DNA from: an uncultured Collinsella sp.
GTDB taxonomy: Bacteria > Actinomycetota > Coriobacteriia > Coriobacteriales > Coriobacteriaceae
Reading direction: 5' to 3'
NCBI GenBank assembly: GCA_900545905.1
Contig: URBA01000022.1
Coordinates: 1 to 12,141, forward strand
Length of the DNA: 12,141 nucleotides
Below, piece by piece: positions 5,941 through 12,141 of this stretch. The notes below the pieces were generated by a model that was given only the letters and a program-made list of their open reading frames with translations, made no database searches and had not been told where the DNA came from. The number at the start of each line of letters is the position of its first letter. The stretch's first letter is position 1. Both the position numbers and the translations under genes were made by a program.

Positions 5941-7254
5941 ATGAGTTTGGGAAAACTGACCGTCAACGGTCGTCAGGACGGTTTTTTGTGCGAGGGCAAG
6001 CCGTTCTTTTGGTTTGCCGATACGTGCTGGAGTGCGTTTACCAGCATCCCCGAGGCCGACTGGGACTACTATCTGACCCGCCGCGCCGAGCAGGGCATGA
6101 ACGTGCTGCAGATTAACACGCTGCCGCAGTGGGATCGCTGCTGCCCCGATTTGGGCATTTGGCCCTATGCCAGCGAGGATGGCGTGCGCTTTGATTGGTC
6201 TCAACCCAACCAGGCGTATTGGGATCGCGCCGCCGCCATGTGCCGCGCTGCCGTCGAGCACGGCATTCGTCCGGCGCTCGTGCTCATGTGGTGCAACTAC
6301 GTGCCCGGTACCTGGGGCGCTAAGATCGCCGAGCGTTGCGGTGCCGAGGTTATGCCGCGCGAGGAGGTCCGTGCCCACGTTGCCCGCGTCGTCGAGAACC
6401 TGGGCGAGTTCGATCCCGTCTATGTGGTGACGGGCGACACGGACTTTGCCGGTGACGAGGCGATTGCCTATTACGAGGATGCGCTCGACGAGGTTGCGAA
6501 GCGCGCGCCCGAGACCCTGCGTACCATGCACATCAATCGCGGTAACCGCACGATTCCCGCGCAGTATTTGGACCGCCTGGACTTCTATATGTTCCAGCCC
6601 GGCCACAACTACGAAGGCCAGCCCGAGGCCTGGCACCTGCCGCAGGACTTTATCGCCAGCTATCCCAAAAAGCCGATGGTCAACTCCGAGCCCTGCTACG
6701 AGCAGATGGGTGCGTCGCGCAACGTGTACTGGCGCTTCACCGCGCAGGATTGCCGCGCGAGCGTATGGTCGTCGATTCTTGCCGGCGCCAGTGCCGGCGT
6801 GACCTACGGCGCCCACGGCGTTTGGAACTGGCAGACATCGCGCAGCCAAGGTTCGGTGCTGGGCGAGGGCTTTGACATGCCGTTCCGCTGGCAAGAGTGC
6901 CTGCAGTTTGCGGGTGTGTGGGACTTTGGCGCGATCGAGCACGTGCTTGCCGCCCTGGGCGCTACGGCTGCCGACGATGCACTTGCCGTGGTTCCGGCGC
7001 AGGAGCTCCTCGACGACGCGCGCGAGGCCATCCGTGTGGCGCGCGTTGGCGATCGCGTCGTCACGTACCTGCCGCGCACCACGGCGCTCAAGTTTAAGCT
7101 CGACGGCGCGCGTGGCTGGACGGCGACGGTCCTCGACATGGAGGACAAGCGCATCGCAAAGCTGCCCGTCCGTGACAACGGTGACGGCACCGTGCGCGTG
7201 GCTCAGCATTCCTTTGAGCACGACGCCCTGGTGATCCTGACGCCCGAGCACTAA
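5941..7254 (+). CDS. DUF4038/GH140-like glycoside hydrolase (apiosidase-like)
   Basis: The product is 437 residues. Residues 10-340 match the DUF4038 TIM-barrel family: PFFWFADTCWSAF at 21-33, TRRAEQGMNVLQINTLP at 46-62, VVTGDTDFAGDE at 162-173, VNSEPCYEQMG at 247-257, and YGAHGVWNWQ at 289-298. D166 and E250 are the likely catalytic pair by comparison with GH140 apiosidase, the characterised member, which releases apiose from rhamnogalacturonan II. About residues 350-436 form a small beta domain resembling the collagen-binding-like domain usually found after DUF4038. The length is normal. The true substrate is uncertain, because most family members are uncharacterised. There is no signal peptide, unlike many relatives, so it is predicted to work in the cytosol on material brought in by the neighbouring PTS or another transporter. 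GTG at 5833 would extend the frame but runs through the leader hairpin. Confidence 0.85.
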   Translation: MSLGKLTVNGRQDGFLCEGKPFFWFADTCWSAFTSIPEADWDYYLTRRAEQGMNVLQINTLPQWDRCCPDLGIWPYASEDGVRFDWSQPNQAYWDRAAAMCRAAVEHGIRPALVLMWCNYVPGTWGAKIAERCGAEVMPREEVRAHVARVVENLGEFDPVYVVTGDTDFAGDEAIAYYEDALDEVAKRAPETLRTMHINRGNRTIPAQYLDRLDFYMFQPGHNYEGQPEAWHLPQDFIASYPKKPMVNSEPCYEQMGASRNVYWRFTAQDCRASVWSSILAGASAGVTYGAHGVWNWQTSRSQGSVLGEGFDMPFRWQECLQFAGVWDFGAIEHVLAALGATAADDALAVVPAQELLDDAREAIRVARVGDRVVTYLPRTTALKFKLDGARGWTATVLDMEDKRIAKLPVRDNGDGTVRVAQHSFEHDALVILTPEH

Positions 7255-7340
7255 CGCTCGAGCTTCGATCCCGAGTTGCTCCCTCGGCCCGGGCACCTCC
7301 CTCCCTTTTCCGATATCAACAACCCAGTCCCCTTTATATG

Positions 7341-7403
7341 TTGCGGTGGAATAGTTCCTAAATGACAGCCCGGGCCGGTCAAACAGGAACTATTTCACCG
7401 CAA
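7341..7403. repeat. palindromic element 4: 19-base arms with nested centre
   Basis: Bases 7341-7359 (TTGCGGTGGAATAGTTCCT) and 7385-7403 are inverted copies with one mismatch. The 25-base centre contains TGAC/GTCA and the self-complementary GCCCGGGC, so it folds as a two-tier hairpin like elements 2 and 3. It stands between the hydrolase stop (7254) and the LuxR-type gene (7516). It has no U-run, so a terminator role is doubtful. The remainder of this 261-base gap shows only a weak CCGAG/CTCGG stem at 7271-7287. Confidence 0.85.
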
Positions 7404-7515
7404 CTGCTGTTGGGGCATTTGCGCCGGATGCGTAACAGTTCGGGCATTGCGTGGATACTAAGACCCATTCTCCATTAAAATGGTTTTCCGGACATCTAAG
7501 CGGGTGGGGGTTACC

Positions 7516-9060
7516 ATGAGGGACTTGGGAGACACAACCGCATATTTGCGCCGGGGCATGCGGGAGATTCTGTGCCTAGCGCTGTTCTTCTTCACGTTTT
7601 TGGCGTGCGAGTATTTCTTTGATGCGCGCATGGCCGAGTTCGTGCCATCGAGTGAGGTCGTCATCTACGAGAGCATCGTTGTCGGCGCGAGCGTGATTGG
7701 CTTTTTCGTGCGCCCATTTCTGTACTATCGCCGTCCCCAGACGATCGATGCGACGAGCGATATTACGGGCGTGCTGTTGGTATCGGCGTTGCTGCTGATG
7801 ATTATGGCAATGCGGTTTGAGGTAGTAATTGCCGGCGGCCTGGTGGCGTGCTGCGCCCTGGGCTATTGCGGATCGACCGCCCATGCCAATCTTGCGCGGC
7901 GTTTTGCGCAGACGCCCTGCCTGGCGCGCACCGTGGCGGTTTCCTATGCTGTGGGCATTTTGGTGCAGGTGCTCAACCATATGGTGATGCCTGCGGGCAT
8001 TCCCCAGCAGTCTGTTCTCATTGCCTGTGCGATTGCGCTGGTGGGGCTGCTTCACGGTGTCCGCCGCGCTAAATTGCGTGATGAGCCTGCGCCCGAGTTC
8101 GAGGTCGAGATTGCCGAGCTATCGGTCGATGCGTCGGAGCGTGGCGCCAGGTGGCACGATGACCCCGAGGCAAAGGCGGCCTTTCAGGGTGCCGTGGTGC
8201 GTCTGACGGTGGCGACCGCTTGCCTCACCGGCGTGTTCGCGGCCCTCAATGCCGGCCTTACGACCTCGCATGCCGCTGGCGCTATCGATCTGGGCGACTG
8301 GCCGCGCTTGCTGCTGGTTGTGAGCGCTCTTGCCGCCGGCGTCCTGTATGACCTGCGTGGGCGTTCGTATATGAATATCATCATGACGTGCGCCGCCATG
8401 CTGTCCACGCTCTCGTTCTTTGTACTTATCACCGATGGCAACGGTGGCAACACGCTTGCCGCCACGATTATCTTTTACCTTGGCACGGGCTTTTTCGTGG
8501 TGTTCTTCACCGCGAAGTTCGCCGCGATTTCGATGTATGCCCGCTGGGCGTATCTGTGGCCGTGCATGGGCCGTGTTATCAACAACGTTTGCTCGATGCT
8601 CGTGACGGCTCCGGCAGTGGCGATTATCTCGAGTCAAAACGTGCTGGCGGCAGTGAGCGTCGTGCTCGTGCTGTTTGTCGGCATCGCGATTTCGCTGTTG
8701 GGACAGTTTGGACAAGACGGTGAGGGCGAGGCGACGCGCGGCAGGCTGGCGCTTGCCACCGACGATCTTGGCGTGAGCTGTGAGCCCGGCCAGGCCGACA
8801 CGGTGCCCCTGGAGGCGCCGGAGCTTTCGTTTGACGATCGGCTCGATGGCTTCGTTGCCGCCTTTGGGCTCACCAAGCGCGAGCGCGATGTTCTGGAGGC
8901 ACTGGTCGTTTCGGACGACAGCGTGCAGGACGTGGCGGCAGCGCTCTTCCTTTCGCGTTCTACGCTCTACCGCCATATCGCCTCGATCAACAAAAAGACC
9001 GGTGCCGCCTCGCGCGTGGCCCTCATCAATTTCTTCTGGTCCTGGACACCCCAAGACTAG
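7516..9060 (+). CDS. LuxR-type regulator with twelve transmembrane segments
   Basis: The product is 514 residues. About residues 17-395 contain some twelve hydrophobic segments, in two blocks of six separated by a charged loop near 185-225 (EPAPEFEVEIAELSVDASER), like a major-facilitator fold. The last 60 residues (about 452-510) are a LuxR-type helix-turn-helix: LTKRERDVLEAL, VQDVAAALFLSRSTLYRHIASINKKTG. Proteins of this build are abundant in Coriobacteriia and are thought to be membrane-bound transcription regulators; their signals and targets are mostly unknown. I chose ATG 7516 because GGTGGGGG ends five bases upstream; an ATG 12 codons earlier has no good site. It stands alone between two palindromes. 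It may control the sugar locus before it or the envelope genes after it, or act elsewhere. Confidence 0.88.
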   Translation: MRDLGDTTAYLRRGMREILCLALFFFTFLACEYFFDARMAEFVPSSEVVIYESIVVGASVIGFFVRPFLYYRRPQTIDATSDITGVLLVSALLLMIMAMRFEVVIAGGLVACCALGYCGSTAHANLARRFAQTPCLARTVAVSYAVGILVQVLNHMVMPAGIPQQSVLIACAIALVGLLHGVRRAKLRDEPAPEFEVEIAELSVDASERGARWHDDPEAKAAFQGAVVRLTVATACLTGVFAALNAGLTTSHAAGAIDLGDWPRLLLVVSALAAGVLYDLRGRSYMNIIMTCAAMLSTLSFFVLITDGNGGNTLAATIIFYLGTGFFVVFFTAKFAAISMYARWAYLWPCMGRVINNVCSMLVTAPAVAIISSQNVLAAVSVVLVLFVGIAISLLGQFGQDGEGEATRGRLALATDDLGVSCEPGQADTVPLEAPELSFDDRLDGFVAAFGLTKRERDVLEALVVSDDSVQDVAAALFLSRSTLYRHIASINKKTGAASRVALINFFWSWTPQD

Positions 9061-9062
9061 CC

Positions 9063-9103
9063 AAAACCACCACGAAGGGGACAGGCACCTTTGTGGTGGT
9101 TTT
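9063..9103 (+). terminator. hairpin terminator after the LuxR-type gene, REP-like loop
   Basis: AAAACCACCACGAAGG (9063-9078) pairs with 9088-9103 at 15 of 16 positions, around a nine-base loop, three bases after the LuxR-type stop codon. The left arm begins with AAAA and the right arm ends with TTTT, so it could end transcription in both directions. The centre reads GGGGACAGGCACC, a word I associate with REP-like palindromes in several bacterial groups, so it may be a repeat recruited as a terminator. Confidence 0.7.
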
Positions 9104-9205
9104 ACCTGCAAAAATATGAATATGAGACATTTGTCACCTGCCGTTTTGGCGCTCAAAGGCATATGAATGTGATGTTGAGCGGAGCAGAACGGAAGGGGTG
9201 GGCCT

Positions 9206-9658
9206 ATGGCGTCTCGTGGTTGCTCGTCTAATAAAATTGCGGGCGCGCTTATCGCCGTGGTGGTCCTTGCTGCGGCGGTGACGCTTGTGCGGGCATACGG
9301 CTTTGGTGCCCGTGCCGACCAGGGAAAGAACGCCGCGCAAGCGTTGCTGAACGATTGTGCTGCCGATCCGGTGGCAGTCAAGCTTATCGAGGACGGCGAG
9401 GCGCGGACGGTCTATGAGACCGGCGATGCCGAGCTGGTCGCATCGACCTTCGCCGCGCTCGACGATTGCACCGTGGGGGATGCGGTAGATGAGCGGATGA
9501 GCGACGCCGGTCGCACGCTCGTCTTTGTCTATGAAGACGGCTCGGAGCAATCGGTGGAGTTCGAGGGCGGGAATATCGTGCTCGACAAGACGGCATATCG
9601 CCTTGACGGTGCCGATGAACTGTGGCGACAGCTTGCCGCCATCAAGAACAGCCAATGA
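9206..9658 (+). CDS. small membrane-anchored protein of unknown function
   Basis: The product is 150 residues. Residues 11-30 (IAGALIAVVVLAAAVTLVRA) form a single N-terminal membrane segment after a short basic start, so the rest should lie outside the cytoplasmic membrane. The outer part is acidic and contains two cysteines (C51, C88) that could form a disulfide. It ends in a predicted beta-rich stretch (RTLVFVYEDGSEQSVEFEGGNIVL). There is no lipobox, so it should stay as a signal-anchor protein. I do not recognise the family. GGAAGGGG lies seven bases before the ATG. The next gene starts 17 bases after its stop, so the two are probably co-transcribed. Confidence 0.75.
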   Translation: MASRGCSSNKIAGALIAVVVLAAAVTLVRAYGFGARADQGKNAAQALLNDCAADPVAVKLIEDGEARTVYETGDAELVASTFAALDDCTVGDAVDERMSDAGRTLVFVYEDGSEQSVEFEGGNIVLDKTAYRLDGADELWRQLAAIKNSQ

Positions 9659-9675
9659 AATGAGGGGTGCACGGG

Positions 9676-11238
9676 ATGAGTGATTTGAGATTCTGCCCGG
9701 CGTGCGGGGTGCAACTGCCGCGGGTCGCCGGCGTGCCGGTGCGATTTTGCCCGGGCTGCGGTGTTCGGCTTGAGAGCGTTGAGGAGGACCCGGGTGTCGC
9801 GGAACCCGCAAATGGGGCGGCTGTCGATGATGGCGCGGGCGACGGTTATGAGCCGAGTGCGGACGCGCCGGTCGATGTGCCGATGCAGGATGCCGACGCC
9901 GCGTCGCCGGTCCGCGACGTGGCCGCAGCGGATGCTCCCCGCGTCGGCGACCTTGAGCTCCACACCGCATGCGATGCCTCTGGCGGCCAAGCGCTCGCGC
10001 AAGTGGCGCTGCCGCGGGGTTGGCGTATCGAAGAGGCGCATCTTGAGCGCAGCAGTAGTTTCGACTGCCCGATTTCAGTTGGCGTGACGGCGGCAGGCCC
10101 GGCGGGCGAACGCATCATGTATCGCTCCGAGCTCTGCTACGTGGACGCGGGCGCCGTTGCCAAGCGTATCCCCACGCAAACCGAGCGCAAGGCGTTTGTG
10201 CACGTGGAGGCGGCGTGCGACGAGTTAGCTCAAGCCTGCGCGGCGCAATTGGGCGCACGGGCGGAGGTTGTGGCCGAGCAACCCTATCCGTCGAGCGCGG
10301 CAGGCGATATTGAACATGAGCGTGCTCGCGTAAAGCGCGAGGCTGCAAACGACTTTGCGATTCAGGGCTTTTCGATGGAACCGAGCGATGTGGTCTATGA
10401 GTGCCGCATGCGTCGATATCGGCTCGCGGGCGTCCCGGCGCCTACCGAGCTTGCAGTGGCGGCAAAGGTCGAGGGCTATGTAGTCTCGATCGGTGGAGTC
10501 GCGGGTTCTGTGGGTAAAGGCGTTGCCGCCGGGGCCGAGGCGCTGCTGGGCGCGGGCCTTTCGAGCGGACTGATCGGTGGCGTTCTGGGTAAGCGCCTGC
10601 GCGAGCGCCAGGCGGCCGCGGCGGCGGGTCAGCGCGCCGCGAAAGATCAGGCTCCGGATCAGGGCGATTGCCCAGACGGGGCGCCGTTCAAGCTGGGCGC
10701 GGCAGACCTGTTGCAGTGGCGTATCAGGGACAGCTTCTGCCTGGTTGCGCCAGAAGGCCGTCTGGACGAGGCAGCCTCCACGGCGCTTGCCTCAATGGCA
10801 TCGACCCTGCGGCTCAACCCGTCGATTGCGCGCGAAGCGTGCGCTCAAAAGCAGCAGATGGTGCTCGAGCAGCGTCAGCGCACGCAGATGAACATCGCCC
10901 AGCAGCAACAGCAGTTCGCGGCCTGGCAGCAGATGCATGCCTCGCAGCAGGCGGCGTTCGACAGCTACCAGCAGGCTTGGTTTGAGCGCAGCGATCGTCA
11001 ACACGCCGCGAATATGGCCGCCAGCGCGGCCAATTTCTCCAGCGCAGGTGTGGGAACGGGCGCGGCGTCGTATTCCGATGCCATCCGCGGGGTCAACCAT
11101 TACACCAGGCCCGACGGTACCGATGTCGAGGTTTCGGTGATGGCGGATCAAGCTTGGGTGAACGGCTCGGGCGACGTGATCGGCACGCGCGATGGCTTTG
11201 AGCCCGGTTTTGGCTGGACGGAGCTGCCCCGTCAATAG
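9676..11238 (+). CDS. zinc-ribbon protein with glutamine-rich region, unknown function
   Basis: The product is 520 residues. An N-terminal zinc ribbon has C7, C10, C25 and C28 (FCPAC...FCPGCG). An acidic low-complexity linker covers about 35-95. A folded region of mixed composition covers about 95-260. A glycine/alanine-rich hydrophobic stretch at about 265-305 (VVSIGGVAGSVGKGVAAGAE) might touch or cross a membrane. A glutamine-rich, probably coiled segment covers about 390-440. The C-terminal part, about 466-520, begins SYSDAIRGVNHYTRPDGTDV and looks like a separate small beta domain seen in other bacterial zinc-ribbon proteins. I know no function for it. The start ATG 9676 has GAGGGG eight bases upstream; a GTG three codons earlier overlaps that site. 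It lies 17 bases after the small membrane protein gene, probably in one transcript. Confidence 0.78.
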   Translation: MSDLRFCPACGVQLPRVAGVPVRFCPGCGVRLESVEEDPGVAEPANGAAVDDGAGDGYEPSADAPVDVPMQDADAASPVRDVAAADAPRVGDLELHTACDASGGQALAQVALPRGWRIEEAHLERSSSFDCPISVGVTAAGPAGERIMYRSELCYVDAGAVAKRIPTQTERKAFVHVEAACDELAQACAAQLGARAEVVAEQPYPSSAAGDIEHERARVKREAANDFAIQGFSMEPSDVVYECRMRRYRLAGVPAPTELAVAAKVEGYVVSIGGVAGSVGKGVAAGAEALLGAGLSSGLIGGVLGKRLRERQAAAAAGQRAAKDQAPDQGDCPDGAPFKLGAADLLQWRIRDSFCLVAPEGRLDEAASTALASMASTLRLNPSIAREACAQKQQMVLEQRQRTQMNIAQQQQQFAAWQQMHASQQAAFDSYQQAWFERSDRQHAANMAASAANFSSAGVGTGAASYSDAIRGVNHYTRPDGTDVEVSVMADQAWVNGSGDVIGTRDGFEPGFGWTELPRQ

Positions 11239-11312
11239 CGTGAGTGGGCTACGGGAGGATCGGTGTCGAGGCATTGCTCGGCGCTGTGATAAGAAACGGG
11301 AAAGGAACAACG

Positions 11313-12068
11313 ATGAGGGAGACGGTTATTTCGCGCACGGCGTTTGTCGCGGCGGCGGGAACGGCGTTGCTGACGCTTGCGGGATGCGGCGGACAGCAGG
11401 CGCAGGACACGACGGGTTTTAACGACGATCGCCCGGTAAAGGACAAGATGGATGCGGGCTCGTCATCGGGTGATTCCGGTGATGCGGGCGGCGGTGCGGA
11501 CACAGACAGCGGCTCGGCGGACGCGTTCGATACGTGGTCGGATGACTGCTGGGATGCGCACCGCAACATCAGCATTGCAGCGTTGCTCGAGCTTAAGGGC
11601 TGGCAGTTGCAGGAGTTTGCGTCGCAACAGGGTTATACCTGGCAAGATGCGCTCGAGATGTACGAGAACGAGGCAGGTCGCGTGCTCAGCGTCTGCAATA
11701 TCAGCAAGGATGGCGCAACCGAATGGCTCGGCGAGGATGAAATCGGAAAGCTCGACAAGGGCGGCACCGGGAGTACCGTGATGTTTACGCTGCAGCTTGC
11801 GGGCTATTCGAGCTGCGAGGATGTTATCGCGGGCTTTTCCGTTCCGGTTGAGGACCGCGCGCAGATTACCTCGGGCTCGTGGATTGCGTGCGTCTACGGT
11901 TCCAACATGGCGCGTCACGTTGCCATGGTGAGCCAAATGGAAAACGGCGACTACCGCCTGGACCTCATTACCGAGGAGGCCATCAAAACCGGTACGTTTA
12001 CCCAAGGCGGCGGTGCCCCCACGATTAACGAATTTTGGCAGGAGAAGACCGGGCGCGCGCTCGGCTAA
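11313..12068 (+). CDS. lipoprotein of unknown function
   Basis: The product is 251 residues. The N-terminus MRETVISRTAFVAAAGTALL ends in the lipobox LAGC with Cys25, so it should be lipid-anchored on the outer face of the membrane. The SRTAF segment recalls a Tat signal but has one arginine, not the required pair, so Sec export is more likely. A low-complexity Gly/Ser/Asp linker at about 45-70 is followed by a folded region: residues 80-105 (ISIAALLELKGWQLQEF...) look helical, and 155-245 mixed. Four cysteines lie after the linker. The family is not recognised. AAAGGA lies six bases before the ATG. It follows the zinc-ribbon gene by 74 bases on the same strand, without a terminator, and may share its transcript. 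Confidence 0.8.
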   Translation: MRETVISRTAFVAAAGTALLTLAGCGGQQAQDTTGFNDDRPVKDKMDAGSSSGDSGDAGGGADTDSGSADAFDTWSDDCWDAHRNISIAALLELKGWQLQEFASQQGYTWQDALEMYENEAGRVLSVCNISKDGATEWLGEDEIGKLDKGGTGSTVMFTLQLAGYSSCEDVIAGFSVPVEDRAQITSGSWIACVYGSNMARHVAMVSQMENGDYRLDLITEEAIKTGTFTQGGGAPTINEFWQEKTGRALG

Positions 12069-12103
12069 GTGCGATGCGGCCAATAGCATAGCGAGGGACG
12101 AAC

Positions 12104-12109
12104 ATGATG
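12104..12109 (+). CDS. likely start of a further gene, cut off by adapter
   Basis: GAGGGA (12093-12098) stands five bases before ATGATG, a good ribosome site and start 35 bases after the lipoprotein stop. Only two genomic codons remain before adapter sequence begins, so nothing can be said about the product. It suggests that the plus-strand gene run continues beyond the window. Confidence 0.35.
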
Positions 12110-12141
12110 CTGTCTCTTATACACATCTCCGAGCCCACGAG
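12110..12141. other. sequencing adapter (Nextera transposon end), not genomic
   Basis: From base 12110 the sequence reads CTGTCTCTTATACACATCT, the 19-base Tn5 mosaic end used in Nextera libraries, followed directly by CCGAGCCCACGAG, the standard adapter extension. Thirty-two bases agree with the known adapter. This is read-through that was not trimmed before assembly, so the right edge is a contig end and these bases should be removed. Confidence 0.96.

Noticed and set aside
5884..7296. A 470-codon open frame on the minus strand, antisense to the GH140-like gene
   Set aside because: There is no recognisable domain, it begins past the stop of the real gene without a supported ribosome site, and the plus strand has clear DUF4038 motifs.
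8119..9381. A 420-codon open frame on the minus strand across the LuxR-type gene end and the next gene
   Set aside because: Its product is rich in Arg, His and Ala without domains, and it runs through a terminator hairpin and two real genes.
11313..11387. Tat signal on the lipoprotein
   Set aside because: The sequence ISRTAFV has only one arginine, so a twin-arginine motif is absent; a Sec lipoprotein signal fits better.
1..12141. CRISPR arrays, tRNA or rRNA genes, phage or insertion-sequence genes
   Set aside because: No regularly spaced direct repeats, tRNA-like folds, rRNA stretches or transposase/integrase motifs were found by eye on either strand.

Overview
The window is about 12 kb of GC-rich (roughly 60 %) bacterial chromosome. 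It looks like a gut actinobacterium of the class Coriobacteriia, and I favour a Collinsella-like genome. This rests on the GC-biased codon use, a LuxR-type regulator fused to twelve membrane segments (a class strongly expanded in that group), a glucose/beta-glucoside-family PTS, and the style of the intergenic palindromes. The genus is an inference. The last 32 bases match the Nextera transposon end plus adapter, so the window ends at an untrimmed contig end and not at natural sequence.

Layout. On the minus strand, positions 1-350 hold the 5' part of a DUF4428-type zinc-ribbon protein. A 347-base gap follows with two back-to-back palindromic elements. Next, also on the minus strand, come a Sde0182-type nucleoside-hydrolase-like protein (698-2209) and an EstA-like serine esterase (2476-3813), separated by a 127-base nested hairpin. 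A 490-base divergent control region (3814-4303) carries several TAAAC-based palindromes. On the plus strand follow a PTS EIIBC permease (4304-5731), a terminator, a leader hairpin and a DUF4038/GH140-like glycoside hydrolase (5941-7254). After another palindromic element comes the membrane-anchored LuxR regulator (7516-9060) with a hairpin terminator. The plus strand then carries three proteins of unknown function: a small membrane-anchored protein (9206-9658), a zinc-ribbon, glutamine-rich protein (9676-11238) and a lipoprotein (11313-12068). The start of a further gene is cut off by the adapter.

How the genes may work together. The four central genes look like a small carbohydrate-use locus built around one divergent promoter region. 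The PTS would import and phosphorylate a sugar or short glycoside. The GH140-like hydrolase, the esterase and the nucleoside-hydrolase-like protein would then act on it. None of the three enzymes has a signal peptide, so they should be cytosolic, which is unusual because the known relatives of at least two of these families are mostly extracytoplasmic. The LuxR membrane protein could be a sensor for this locus or for the envelope-protein genes after it; the sequence does not decide. Every sizeable intergenic gap holds a long inverted repeat, each with a different sequence, and at least one contains a GGGGACAGGCACC word typical of REP-like elements.
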